Shown: positions 44,813 through 53,109, counted from the stretch's first letter. The stretch: DNA of 53,819 nucleotides from an uncultured Acidobacteriota bacterium (GCA_903845115.1 CAIMWE010000015.1:1-53819), one strand, 5' to 3'. Notes: generated from the sequence alone by a model not told the origin. A program made the numbers and translations.

Positions 44813-45796
44813 CTACCTGAAGAGCCCGATGAGGGCCCAGGTCCCCCAGGCCATCGCAGCGGACGCCGGGATGGTGACGATCCACGCGACGACGATGTTG
44901 CGGGCCACGCCCCACCGGACGGCGGAGAGGCCGTGCGTCGCACCCACGCCCATGATGGCCCCGGTGATCGTGTGGGTCGTGGAGACCGGGATCCCGGCCC
45001 ACGTCGCCCCGAAGAGGGTGAGGGCTCCGGCGAATTCCGCGCTCGAGCCGCCCACGGGCTTTAGGGGCGTGATCCGCATCGACATCGTCCGGACGATCCG
45101 CCAGCCTCCCGAGAGGGTCCCGAGTCCTATCGCGGCGTGACAGATCAGGATGATCCAGAACGGGATGTGCTCGCCCTTGAGCTGTCCCACCGAGACGAGG
45201 AGGGCGAAGATGATCCCCATCGTCTTCTGGGCGTCGTTCCCTCCGTGGCCGAGCGAGAACGCGGCCGCGGAGACGAGCTGGACCTTCCGGAAGACCCGGT
45301 CGACCTTGTCGGGTCTCCAGCGGTGGCAGAGCCACGAGACCGAGAGATAGAACCCGAACCCCAGCGCCATCCCGAGGAGCGGCGAGACGATGATGAAGAC
45401 GGCCGTCTTGGCGAGGCCCGCGACGACCAGGCTGCCGGCCCCCGCTTTGGCCATCGCGGCGCCCGCGAGTCCCCCGATCAGGGCGTGGGACGAGGACGAG
45501 GGGAGCCCCCACCACCAGGTCAGGAGATTCCAGATCGTGGCGCCCACGAGAGCCGCCAGGATCAGTTTCGGCTCGACGATCCTCGGGTCCACGATCCCCT
45601 TCCCGATGGTCTTCGCGACGTGGGTCCCGAACGCGAACGCCGCCACGAAGTTGAAGAAGGCGGCCCAGACGACCGCGGCCCGGGGCGACAGCACCCGCGT
45701 CCCGACGACCGTGGCGATGGAGTTCGCCGCGTCGTGGAAGCCGTTGATGAAGTCGAACGCGAGGGCCAGGAAGATGATGAAGAAGACGAGGGTCAC
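44813..45796 (-). CDS. pit: PiT-family inorganic phosphate transporter
   Basis: A 327-residue inner-membrane transporter with about nine hydrophobic segments. The duplicated PiT signatures are present: FDFINGFHDAANSIATVVGT near the N-terminus and HGGNDAQKTMG in the second half, plus a C-terminal GIPVSTTHTITGAIMG. PiT carriers take up metal-phosphate complexes with a proton or sodium. The start is GTG with no good ribosome site, 18 bases after the DUF47 gene, consistent with coupled translation. The enzyme class (H+ or Na+ coupled) cannot be decided here. Confidence 0.94.
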   Translation of the reverse strand: MTLVFFIIFLALAFDFINGFHDAANSIATVVGTRVLSPRAAVVWAAFFNFVAAFAFGTHVAKTIGKGIVDPRIVEPKLILAALVGATIWNLLTWWWGLPSSSSHALIGGLAGAAMAKAGAGSLVVAGLAKTAVFIIVSPLLGMALGFGFYLSVSWLCHRWRPDKVDRVFRKVQLVSAAAFSLGHGGNDAQKTMGIIFALLVSVGQLKGEHIPFWIILICHAAIGLGTLSGGWRIVRTMSMRITPLKPVGGSSAEFAGALTLFGATWAGIPVSTTHTITGAIMGVGATHGLSAVRWGVARNIVVAWIVTIPASAAMAWGTWALIGLFR

Positions 45797-45814
45797 GGCA
45801 CGGCCAGCAAGCGG

Positions 45815-46438
45815 CTAGGACGCCTTCATGACGATCGTCTCGATGACGTTCGCGACGTCCTCGCAGCGATCGGTCGCTTCCTCGACGTACTCGTAGATCT
45901 CCTTCCACTTCATGATGTGGATCGGGTCCGTGGAGGTCTCGAAGAGCTTCCCGATGGCGATCCGGTTGACCGTGTCGGCCTCGTTCTCCAGCCGGTTGAT
46001 CTCGACGCAGGCGTCGAGGATCTGCTTGGAGTTCTTCAGGTCGCCGAGGAGGACGATGGCCCGCTGTACGGCCTCGGTCGACTGGACGATCAGGGAGGTG
46101 GCCGCCTTCAGCTCGGAGGTCGGGGCGGCGACCTTGTAGAGCATCAGCCGGGCCGCGGTCGCGTCGATGAAGTCGAGGACGTCGTCGAGCGCCGCCACCA
46201 GCACGTGGATGTCCTCCCGGTCGATGGGGGTGATCCACGTCCGGTTCAGGAGGTCGTAGGTCTGGTGCGCGATCTGGTCTCCCTGGTGCTCGAGCTGCTT
46301 GATCCTCGCGACCTTCAGCTCGATGTCCCGGAAGTCCGTCGCGAGGGCGTCGAGGGCCTTGGCGGCATCCACGATCACCTGCGCGCTCAGGTTGAACTGG
46401 GGCAGGAAATTCTCCTCTTTCGGAAACAATCGGAACAC
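45815..46438 (-). CDS. DUF47/PhoU-like partner of the phosphate transporter
   Basis: A 207-residue, mostly helical protein of the DUF47 (PhoU-like) family, commonly encoded beside pit. Seen here: FPKEENFLPQFNLSAQ near the start, LEHQGDQIAHQTYDLLNRTW and PIDREDIHVLVAALDDVLDF, with Asp/Glu pairs that bind metal in PhoU proteins. It probably moderates PiT activity. GTG start with GGAGGGGATC directly upstream. It forms the first gene of a two-gene minus-strand unit and faces the plus-strand tRNA genes. Confidence 0.92.
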   Translation of the reverse strand: MFRLFPKEENFLPQFNLSAQVIVDAAKALDALATDFRDIELKVARIKQLEHQGDQIAHQTYDLLNRTWITPIDREDIHVLVAALDDVLDFIDATAARLMLYKVAAPTSELKAATSLIVQSTEAVQRAIVLLGDLKNSKQILDACVEINRLENEADTVNRIAIGKLFETSTDPIHIMKWKEIYEYVEEATDRCEDVANVIETIVMKAS

Positions 46439-46532
46439 GATCCCCTCCGTCGAGCCGGCACGATATCAGACCGCCTTCCCGCTGACGTCCTGCGGACCGG
46501 GAGCCTCTTCCTCCCCCGGCGTTCCAGCCGTC

Positions 46533-46563
46533 TTGACTCGGGCGGCCGGGAGTCTGCTATTCT
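46533..46563 (+). promoter_or_regulatory. Likely tRNA promoter
   Basis: TTGACT (46533-46538) and TATTCT (46558-46563), with a 19-bp spacer and a TG element just before the -10. The -10 ends 19 bases before the tRNA-His. Spacing is longer than ideal but both hexamers are good matches in a GC-rich setting. Confidence 0.5.
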
Positions 46564-46582
46564 CCGCGGTCCGATCGGGCAC

Positions 46583-46659
46583 GGTGGGAGTAGCTCAGTC
46601 GGTAGAGCATCGGACTGTGGCTCCGATGGTCGCGGGTTCGAACCCCGTCTCTCACCCCA
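46583..46659 (+). tRNA. tRNA-His (GTG)
   Basis: A complete cloverleaf. The acceptor stem GTGGGAG pairs with CTCTCAC (one G-T), the anticodon arm is TCGGA-CTGTGGC-TCCGA with anticodon GTG, and the T arm is GCGGGTTCGAACCCCGT. The extra G at -1 opposite C73 that marks histidine tRNAs is encoded, and CCA is in the DNA. It is 36 bases from the next tRNA on the same strand. Confidence 0.97.
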
Positions 46660-46695
46660 TTTCACCGGTCGGAACGGCTCTTTGGAAAGTCAGGA

Positions 46696-46773
46696 GCGCC
46701 CGTAGCTCAGCCCGGATAGAGCGTTAGACTCCGGATCTAAAGGTCCCGCGTTCGAATCGCGGCGGGCGCACCA
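46696..46773 (+). tRNA. tRNA-Arg (CCG)
   Basis: A complete cloverleaf with acceptor stem GCGCCCG/CGGGCGC, anticodon arm TTAGA-CTCCGGA-TCTAA (anticodon CCG, reading CGG) and an encoded CCA. Its 3' part is repeated perfectly 1072 bases downstream, so this gene appears to have served as an integration site. Confidence 0.97.
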
Positions 46774-46778
46774 TCTTC
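46729..46778 (+). repeat. Attachment-type direct repeat, copy 1 (tRNA-Arg 3' end)
   Basis: The 50 bases from the anticodon loop of tRNA-Arg through CCA and five bases beyond are identical to 47801-47850. Similarity continues less exactly into the following terminator of both copies. An intact tRNA at one end and its 3' part at the other is the classic scar of site-specific integration into a tRNA gene. Confidence 0.8.
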
Positions 46779-46794
46779 TATCTAAAAGACTTAG

Positions 46795-46818
46795 GACTCG
46801 TTTCGGCGGGTCTTTTTT
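46795..46818 (+). terminator. Intrinsic terminator after the tRNA genes
   Basis: GACTCG and CGGGTC form a 6-bp stem (one G-T) with loop TTTCGG, directly followed by six T. It lies 21 bases after tRNA-Arg and has a similar counterpart beyond the second repeat. Confidence 0.8.
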
Positions 46819-46960
46819 CTTGCCCGAAATCGGCCTCCGTGCCAGTGGTCGTAGCGGGGCCGGTGGGTGGCACTCGGTAAGCGTACCCGTCCCCTTGGGC
46901 GGCGCCAGGGTTTCGGCATTCGAGTGCCGGCTTCCCTGGGACCCGGCCGCCATGGCGTTA

Positions 46961-47461
46961 TTACTGCCTGTCGAACACCATGGTGCCGCTCGTCGCCTTA
47001 CCCTCTGAATCGACCCCCTTGTACGTGATCGTCATGGTCTTCCCGTCCTCAGACACGGTGTTCCTTCCGGCCTGGTACAGGCTTCCGTCTCTCTTGGTCT
47101 CGAATTCCCATCCCCGCGGGCCGCTCGGCTTCAACGCGATTGTCCAGACGCTCTGAGAACCCTTGATGACCCACGGGTAGGGCTTGCCGTCCAACCGCGC
47201 AGCTAGTTCCCGGTAGAAAGGACTGCCCTGCGCATCCACCGCCTCGAAGACGGAATGCAACACGCCGCCGCCCCAATCCTCGTAGATCCGGTTTTCACTC
47301 TTGAAACCGGGGCCTGGTTCGAATTTCGACTTGGCGACGTTCAGCTTCCACTTGCCGACGGCGGGGTTAGGGGAGGCCGCCGGGGGTGCCGCAGAGGCGG
47401 CAAGCGCTGAAAGTACGGTGGCAGCAAATACGGCAACAACGGTACGGCAACTAACGTTCAT
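46961..47461 (-). CDS. Exported beta-rich protein inside the tRNA-bounded segment, function unknown
   Basis: A 166-residue secreted protein with signal peptide VVAVFAATVLSALAASA. The mature part opens with VGKWKLNVAKSKFEPGPGF and repeats a lipocalin-like strand pattern (KTMTITYKGVDSEGKAT near the end). This style of small secreted protein is common in acidobacterial genomes, but I cannot name the family. AAGGAAG precedes the ATG. Base composition is visibly less GC-rich than in the neighbouring core genes. It is the only clear gene between the two 50-bp tRNA-Arg repeats. Confidence 0.75.
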   Translation of the reverse strand: MNVSCRTVVAVFAATVLSALAASAAPPAASPNPAVGKWKLNVAKSKFEPGPGFKSENRIYEDWGGGVLHSVFEAVDAQGSPFYRELAARLDGKPYPWVIKGSQSVWTIALKPSGPRGWEFETKRDGSLYQAGRNTVSEDGKTMTITYKGVDSEGKATSGTMVFDRQ

Positions 47462-47727
47462 CGGTCTTCCTTTCTGTCCGGAAGACTACAGGACCCACTT
47501 CTTGCTGCAAGGAGAATTGGCCTTGGATACGGACGCCCGGGCGTCCCCGCGTAGCTCTTCTGAGAGATCCCTTCGCCAAGGTAACGGCGGGCACCTATGA
47601 CGCCGAACCGCTCACCTACCGGATCACCCGCAGGGGAGATTCCTGATCCTGTCCCGTCGTCAGGAGCAGCTCGGATTGTCCGCCTTCTGTCCGTGCTGAC
47701 GTCCGGTAAGAGCCAGGAAGAAGAAAG

Positions 47728-47750
47728 GGCGGGGGCTGTTAACCCCCGCC
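47728..47750 (-). terminator. Orphan hairpin terminator
   Basis: GGCGGGGG-CTGTTAA-CCCCCGCC is a perfect 8-bp stem. On the minus strand it runs into CTTTCTTCTTCC. No gene to its right reads toward it, so it may be left over from a lost minus-strand gene. Confidence 0.6.
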
Positions 47751-47800
47751 ATCCGAATACCTTTGGGCTTAGAAATTGAAGCCCGAAATGCGAATATCCT

Positions 47801-47850
47801 CTCCGGATCTAAAGGTCCCGCGTTCGAATCGCGGCGGGCGCACCATCTTC
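47801..47850 (+). repeat. Attachment-type direct repeat, copy 2 (tRNA-Arg fragment)
   Basis: Perfect 50-bp copy of the 3' part of tRNA-Arg, including CCA, but with no 5' half, so it cannot be a functional tRNA. The bases before it are unrelated to the tRNA. Confidence 0.8.
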
Positions 47851-47865
47851 CATTCAAACGACTTG

Positions 47866-47890
47866 GGACCCGTTCACGCGGGTCCTTTTT
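47866..47890 (+). terminator. Intrinsic terminator after the second repeat
   Basis: GGACCCG-TTCACG-CGGGTCC followed by five T. The sequence resembles the terminator after the intact tRNA-Arg with several substitutions that keep pairing, showing that the duplicated segment extends beyond the tRNA itself. Confidence 0.78.
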
Positions 47891-48085
47891 CGCGCCTGTT
47901 TTCGGGCCGACTGCCTTTCGGTTGCGTTAGCCGCGGGGGTTCGGGCCGGAGTCCCGACGAATCCTCCGCCCCTCGGAGGCGTCAGGGCTTCCGGGGCAGA
48001 GGGTCCGCGGGCATGGCCTCGGTCTGTCTCCCGCGTATCCTTCGTCGCGGATCAACGGAAACGCCATGTTCGACGGAGGCGGTCG

Positions 48086-50989
48086 CTGAAACCTGAGGAA
48101 TCCGCCCGCAAGAAGATCGACGAGCAGCTCGCCGCCGCCGGCTGGGCGGTGCAGGACGTCGCGGCGATGAACGTCCACGGCGCCCAGGGGGTCGCCGTGC
48201 GCGAGTTCCCGCTCGTCAAGGGGTACGGCACCGCGGACTACGTCCTCTACGTGGATGGCCAGGTCGTCGGCGTCATCGAGGCCAAGAAGGAGGGGACGCC
48301 GCTCGCCGGTGTCGAGCTTCAGGCCGAGCGGTACGCCCACGGCCTCGGAGACTCCGTCCCGGCCCCGCTCCGGCCCCTCGCCTTCCGCTACCTCTCGACG
48401 GGCATCGAGACCCGCTTCGCGAACTACCTCGACCCTGAGCCCCGCAGCCGGAGCCTCTTCCACTTCCACCGCCCGGCCGTCCTCCAGGAGTGGCTGGCCG
48501 CCGACCCCCTGCCAGCCCGGGGAGACCTCTACCCGGTCGGCGAGGACGCCAGCCGCCCCTCCACCTTCCGGGGGCGCGTCCGGACCATGCCTCCGCTCGT
48601 CACCACCGGTCTCTGGCCCGCCCAGATCCAGGCGATCCGGAACCTGGAGGCCTCCTTCGGCCAGGACCGGCCCCGGGCCCTCATCCAGATGGCCACGGGC
48701 TCCGGGAAGACCTTCACCGCCATCTCCTCGGTCTACCGCCTCATCAAGCACGCCGGGGCCCGGCGAGTCCTCTTCCTGGTCGACCGCGCCAACCTGGGGC
48801 GGCAGGCCCACAAGGAGTTCCAGCAGTACACGACCCCGGACGACGGCCGGAAGTTCACGGAGCTGTACAACGTTCAGCTCCTTTCCTGTAACCAGATCGA
48901 CCCGGTCGCCAAGGTCGTCATCACCACCATCCAGCGGCTCTACTCGATGCTGAAGGGGGACGCCGACCTCGACCCGACCCTGGAGGAAGGCTCCCAGTAC
49001 GACACCGGGGGGAGCCTGGTCCGCGAGCCGGTCCCGGTCGCGTACAACGCCGCCCTCCCGATCGAGCTGTTCGACGTCCTTTTCGTCGACGAGTGTCACC
49101 GGTCGATCTATTCCCTCTGGCGGCAGGTCCTGGAGTACTTCGACGCCAGCGTCGTCGGCCTGACCGCCACCCCCTCCAAGCAGACCTTCGGCTTCTTCAA
49201 CCAGAACCTCGTCATGGAGTACGGCCACCCTCAGGCCGTCGCCGACGGCGTCAACGTCGACTACGACGTCTACCGGATCCGGACCCGGATCACCGAGCAG
49301 GGCTCCACCATCGAGGCCGGGAGCGTGGAGGCAGTCGGAAAGCGCGACCGCGAGACGCGGGCCGTCCGGTGGGAGAAGCTCGACGAGGACGTCACCTATG
49401 CCGGGACCGACCTGGACCGGGACGTCGTCGCTCTCGACCAGATCCGGACGGTGGTCCGAACATTCCGGGACCGTCTCTTCACGGAAATCTTCCCCGGCCG
49501 CCGCGAGGTGCCGAAGACCCTGATCTTCGCCAAGGACGACAGCCACGCTGACGACGTCGTCAAGATCCTCCGGGAGGAGTTCGGGAAGGGGAACGACTTC
49601 GCCGAGAAGATCACCTACCGGACCGGAACGGCCCGCGTGGTGACGAAGGGGGTCGGGCCGGACGGGAAGGAGACCGAGCGGGTCGACTACAAGGCGACGG
49701 GGGTGAAGCCCGAGGACCTCCTCTCCTCCTTCCGGAACAGCTACAACCCCCGCGTCGTCGTCACCGTCGACATGATCGCTACCGGGACCGACATCAAGCC
49801 GCTGGAGATCGTCTGGTTCCTCCGGGCCGTCAAGAGCCGGAACTTCTTCGAGCAGATGAAGGGGAGGGGAGTCCGGGTGATCAGCCCGACCGAACTCCAG
49901 GCCGTCACGACCGACGCCACCTCCAAGGACCGCTTCGTCCTGGTCGACTGCGTCGGGATCTGCGAGAGCGACCTGATCGACTCCCCGCCCCTGGAGAAGA
50001 AGAAGAGCATCTCCCTGGAGAAGCTCCTCCAGCTAGTGGCGATGGGGAACACCGAACCCGACGTCCTCTCCTCCCTGGCGTCCCGCCTCGCCAGGATCGA
50101 CCGGAAGATCGGCGAGCCCGACCGGGAAGCCCTGGCGAAGGTGGCCGGAGGGGTGCCGCTCGCCGGGATCGTCTCGGAGGTGGTCGAGGCCCTCGAACCC
50201 GACCGCCAGGTCCAGGAGGCCAGGCGCCGAGAGAACCTTCCGCCGGGGACAGAACCGACCGAGGTCCAGGTGAAGAAGGCGGCCGAGGCCCTCCTGACCG
50301 AGGCCGCGAAGCCGATCGCCAGCAACCCGACGCTCCGCAACGCACTCCTTCTCGTCCAGAAGGCGCTGGACCAGGTCCTCGACGAGGTGAGCAAGGACGA
50401 GATCCTGGAGGCCGGGTACTCGGAGGCGGCCCGCGAGAAGGCGCACAACCTGGTGACCTCGTTCGAGACGTTCCTCAAGGAGAACAAGGACGAGATCACG
50501 GCGCTCCAGGTCCTCTACAGTCGCCCCTATCGGCAGCGGCTGAAGTACGAGGACGTGAAGGCCCTGGTCGACGCCCTGAAGGCCCCGCCCCGGTCGTGGA
50601 CGCCGGACCTCCTCTGGCGGGCCTACGAGACGCTGGAGAAGAGCAGAGTGAAGGGCGCCGCGTCTCGGCGCCTCCTGACCGACGTCGTCTCGCTCGTCCG
50701 GTTCGCCCTGCACGACGAGGGGGAGCTGGTGCCGTTCAGCGAGAAGGTGGCGGCCCGGTTCGAGAAGTGGATCGCGGACCATGAGATGCGGGGGGAGGCG
50801 TTCACGGCGGAGCAGCGGCAGTGGCTGGAGGACATCCGGGACCACATCGCAGCGAACCTGCGGATCGAGGCGGATGACTTCGAGTACGTCCCGTTTGGGC
50901 AGAAGGGGGGCCTGGGGCGGGCGCATCAGCTGTTCGGGGCGCGGTTGGTGACCCTGCTGGATGAGTTGAATGAGGCGCTGGCGGCGTGA
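48086..50989 (+). CDS. hsdR: Type I restriction enzyme, R subunit
   Basis: A 967-residue motor-nuclease. The nuclease core has D and E-x-K in YVDGQVVGVIEAKKEG, followed by SF2 helicase motifs: QMATGSGKTFTA (I), DECHRS (II), LTATPSKQ (III), MIATGTDIKP (V) and QMKGRGVRV (VI), then a helical C-terminus that binds the methylase. I extended the start to a CTG with GGAGG six bases upstream because codons 1-21 (LKPEESARKKIDEQLAAAGW) match the usual N-terminus; the first GTG, at 48149, would remove it. The stop overlaps hsdS by GTGA. Restriction needs HsdM, which is not in this window. No 5' sign of a methylase gene exists between it and the tRNA-Arg repeat. Confidence 0.9.
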   Translation: MKPEESARKKIDEQLAAAGWAVQDVAAMNVHGAQGVAVREFPLVKGYGTADYVLYVDGQVVGVIEAKKEGTPLAGVELQAERYAHGLGDSVPAPLRPLAFRYLSTGIETRFANYLDPEPRSRSLFHFHRPAVLQEWLAADPLPARGDLYPVGEDASRPSTFRGRVRTMPPLVTTGLWPAQIQAIRNLEASFGQDRPRALIQMATGSGKTFTAISSVYRLIKHAGARRVLFLVDRANLGRQAHKEFQQYTTPDDGRKFTELYNVQLLSCNQIDPVAKVVITTIQRLYSMLKGDADLDPTLEEGSQYDTGGSLVREPVPVAYNAALPIELFDVLFVDECHRSIYSLWRQVLEYFDASVVGLTATPSKQTFGFFNQNLVMEYGHPQAVADGVNVDYDVYRIRTRITEQGSTIEAGSVEAVGKRDRETRAVRWEKLDEDVTYAGTDLDRDVVALDQIRTVVRTFRDRLFTEIFPGRREVPKTLIFAKDDSHADDVVKILREEFGKGNDFAEKITYRTGTARVVTKGVGPDGKETERVDYKATGVKPEDLLSSFRNSYNPRVVVTVDMIATGTDIKPLEIVWFLRAVKSRNFFEQMKGRGVRVISPTELQAVTTDATSKDRFVLVDCVGICESDLIDSPPLEKKKSISLEKLLQLVAMGNTEPDVLSSLASRLARIDRKIGEPDREALAKVAGGVPLAGIVSEVVEALEPDRQVQEARRRENLPPGTEPTEVQVKKAAEALLTEAAKPIASNPTLRNALLLVQKALDQVLDEVSKDEILEAGYSEAAREKAHNLVTSFETFLKENKDEITALQVLYSRPYRQRLKYEDVKALVDALKAPPRSWTPDLLWRAYETLEKSRVKGAASRRLLTDVVSLVRFALHDEGELVPFSEKVAARFEKWIADHEMRGEAFTAEQRQWLEDIRDHIAANLRIEADDFEYVPFGQKGGLGRAHQLFGARLVTLLDELNEALAA

Positions 50990-52500
50990 GGAACCGTAGC
51001 CCTGGGAGCGTTCCACCAGAGAACTCAGCCGGCACGTGCAAGGCCAGTCTCCCTCGCTCTTGGAGCTGGGTCGATCTTGCGGACCTGGCGGAGGTTCGCC
51101 TCGGACGGCAGCGGTCGCCGGCCCAACACTCTGGGCCTCACATGCGTCCATATCTGCGAGCCGCTAACGTGACGTGGAAGGGCCTGGATCTTCGGGATGT
51201 CAACGAGATGAACTTCCCGCCGGACCAAGTAGAGCAATACCGGCTACAGCCTGGCGACATCCTGCTCGCCGAGGCATCCGGTAGCGCCAGCGAGGTCGGC
51301 AAGCCTGCCCTCTGGAACGGCGAGATCGACGACTGTTGTTTTCAGAACACCCTCATCCGCATCCGACCGAAAACTGCGCTCTCGAAATACCTCCTTCTCC
51401 ACTTCACCGGGGATGCGTCCCTCGGGCGCTTCTCGCACGCAGCACGGGGCGTCGGGATACATCACCTGGGCGCTGCAGCGATGACTGCATGGCCAGTCGC
51501 CTTGGCGCCGCTCCCCGAGCAGCGCCGCATCGTCGACGAAATCGAAAAGCAGTTCGCGCGGCTGGACGCGGCGGTCGCAGGACTGAAGCGGGTCCAGGCG
51601 AGCCTGAAGAGGTACCGGGCCTCGGTCCTGAAGGCTGCCTGCGAGGGGCGGCTCGTCTCCACTGAGGCCGAGCTGGCCCGCCGGGAGGGGCGTGCTCTCG
51701 GAACCGCCGACCAACTCACGGAACAGACACGAGGAGCAAAGGAATCTTTGCTGAAGGGGACTAATGACGGGTTGGTTCCTGAAGGGTGGCGCTTTAGCCC
51801 GCTGGAGCCCCTCCTCTCAGAGCCCCTAGTAAACGGTCGGTCGGTCCCGGATCGAGAGGGCGGCTTCCCAGTCCTTCGACTTACCTGCCTTGGGGCCGGG
51901 CGAGTGGACCTCTCGGCCTTCAAGGAGGGGGCCTGGACCAGGGCGGAAGCGACACCGTACCTGGTACGCGACGGTGACTTTCTGATCGCCCGCGGGAACG
52001 GATCCCTTCGGCTTGTAGGTCGCGGGGGCCTGGTGGATGGCTCGGATGGCTCGGTCGCCTTTCCGGATACGCTGATCCGGGTCCGACCAGATCTTGAAAG
52101 CGTCGATCCCAGGTTTCTATGCCAGATATGGGCTGCGCCCTTTGTGAGGCGGCAGATCGAGGCATCCGCAAGAACGACCGCGGGGATTTACAAGGTCAAC
52201 CAGGATCATCTCCGGGGCATCCTGTTGCCTCTGCCCCCTCTCGCTGAGCAACACCGCCTCGTCGCCGAGGTCGACCGCCGCCTCTCAGTCATCGACGAAC
52301 TGGAGTCCACCATCGACACCAACCTCGCCCGCTGCGCCCGCCTCCGTCAGTCGATCCTGAAGCGGGCCTTCGAGGGGAAGCTCGTCCCCCAGGACCCGAA
52401 CGACGAGCCGGCCAGCGCGCTCCTCGCCAGGCTGCGCAAGGAACGAGATGAGGAGCCTGGCCGTCCGGCGAAGCGGAAACCGAGGCGCGCTGGCGACTAG
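50986..52500 (+). CDS. hsdS: Type I restriction specificity subunit
   Basis: A 504-residue DNA-recognition protein with two target-recognition domains. The first spans about 25-175 and ends in LAPLPEQRRIVDEIEKQFAR, followed by a coiled-coil spacer; the second begins near VPEGWRFSPLEPL (about 265) and ends in LPPLAEQHRLVAEVDRRL, with another spacer ending in RLRQSILKRAFEGKLVPQDP. The two spacers have the duplicated pattern usual for HsdS. GTG start overlapping hsdR by four bases. The second domain contains A/T-richer stretches (about 51700-51780) than the rest, as expected for a swappable specificity domain. It directs the R and M subunits to a bipartite DNA site. Confidence 0.9.
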   Translation: MRNRSPGSVPPENSAGTCKASLPRSWSWVDLADLAEVRLGRQRSPAQHSGPHMRPYLRAANVTWKGLDLRDVNEMNFPPDQVEQYRLQPGDILLAEASGSASEVGKPALWNGEIDDCCFQNTLIRIRPKTALSKYLLLHFTGDASLGRFSHAARGVGIHHLGAAAMTAWPVALAPLPEQRRIVDEIEKQFARLDAAVAGLKRVQASLKRYRASVLKAACEGRLVSTEAELARREGRALGTADQLTEQTRGAKESLLKGTNDGLVPEGWRFSPLEPLLSEPLVNGRSVPDREGGFPVLRLTCLGAGRVDLSAFKEGAWTRAEATPYLVRDGDFLIARGNGSLRLVGRGGLVDGSDGSVAFPDTLIRVRPDLESVDPRFLCQIWAAPFVRRQIEASARTTAGIYKVNQDHLRGILLPLPPLAEQHRLVAEVDRRLSVIDELESTIDTNLARCARLRQSILKRAFEGKLVPQDPNDEPASALLARLRKERDEEPGRPAKRKPRRAGD

Positions 52501-52631
52501 GAGACCGAGAGGACCTTCGCCACCTGGACGCGGAGGACGGGGAGGTCCCTCGAGGCGATGTCCCACACGACATCCAGGTCGATGGTGAAGTACTCGTGTG
52601 CGATCCGGCTGAAGAGGGCGCCGGAGTGGCG
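52497..52631 (-). pseudogene. Fragment of a HepT/DUF86-type HEPN ribonuclease gene
   Basis: The C-terminal 44 residues of a HEPN toxin of the HepT/DUF86 family are readable: IAHEYFTIDLDVVWDIASRD then LPVLRVQVAKVL. The N-terminal two thirds, including the first Arg of the R-x4-H active motif and any MntA-type nucleotidyltransferase antitoxin, are missing. The stop overlaps the end of hsdS by three bases on the opposite strand. Homology is limited to this short segment; confidence rests on the well-known VVW and DLP pattern. Confidence 0.6.
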
Positions 52632-52687
52632 TTCTTCGCGAACGACGAATGCGAGGCAGAGCTGGCTTGACCCGCTCGAGGGTGTTA

Positions 52688-52697
52688 ACCTGTAGGT
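52688..52697. promoter_or_regulatory. Palindrome before the toxin gene, possible operator
   Basis: ACCT-GT-AGGT sits four bases before the toxin start. Toxin-antitoxin promoters are often repressed by the antitoxin at such inverted repeats. A TTGACC hexamer lies at 52667-52672, but no matching -10 is clear. Confidence 0.35.
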
Positions 52698-52701
52698 AAA
52701 T

Positions 52702-53109
52702 ATGATGCTGCGAGTCGTCATTCAGGCCAGATGGAAGGTCGTGACGACGGTCGGAGAGGATGGACGCTGCGCGCTCGTGGAGTTCCTGGACGGGCTTGAG
52801 GGTGAGCTAAGTGGTGATCGGGTCAAGGTCCTGCGGCGGCTCCGATACCTGGCCGAGCAGGGGATCATCCGGAACGAGGAGCAGTCGCGCCGCATCGAGG
52901 GTGCGGACCGTGTCTTCGAGCTGAAGGGCGGCGCGGTGAGGGTGTTCTACTTTTTCGACCGGGATTGCATTGTCATCTGCTCCCATGGGGTCCTGAAGCC
53001 GAAGAAGAAGCAGGTGCTCGGGGAAGCCCGGAAAGCCGAGCTGCTCCGGGAGGAGGTCGCGAGGGCTCGCCAGGTCGGGGCGCTCGTGATCGAGGAGGAA
53101 GGAAGATGA
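52702..53109 (+). CDS. RelE/HigB-like (DUF891/Gp49-type) toxin
   Basis: A 135-residue basic protein with the RelE-type pattern: an N-terminal helix region LVEFLDGLEGELSGDRVKVL, then IEGADRVFELKGGAVRVFYF and a C-terminal KPKKKQVLGEARKAE helix, matching the phage-derived Gp49/DUF891 branch of HigB-like toxins. These cleave ribosome-bound mRNA or act in related ways. Its stop overlaps the antitoxin start (ATGA); toxin-first order with an HTH antitoxin is typical of higBA loci. Two consecutive ATG codons follow TAGGT; I chose the first. Confidence 0.85.
   Translation: MMLRVVIQARWKVVTTVGEDGRCALVEFLDGLEGELSGDRVKVLRRLRYLAEQGIIRNEEQSRRIEGADRVFELKGGAVRVFYFFDRDCIVICSHGVLKPKKKQVLGEARKAELLREEVARARQVGALVIEEEGR

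Larger units (their letters stand above)
47462..48085. other. Non-coding part of the tRNA-bounded segment and hsdR leader
   Basis: No convincing gene is seen here. The stretch contains a perfect hairpin, the second copy of the tRNA-Arg repeat and a T-tracted terminator (each listed separately). Between the last terminator and hsdR about 195 bases hold no recognisable element apart from a GGAGG site before the likely hsdR start. Confidence 0.6.

Noticed and set aside
46439-46582. Phosphate-linked regulatory box upstream of the DUF47-pit genes
   Set aside because: No clear Pho-box-type direct repeat can be seen, so it is not claimed.
46690-46953. Minus-strand frames containing RRDSNAGPLDPE across the tRNA genes
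   Set aside because: These peptides are the well-known false proteins produced by translating tRNA-Arg antisense.
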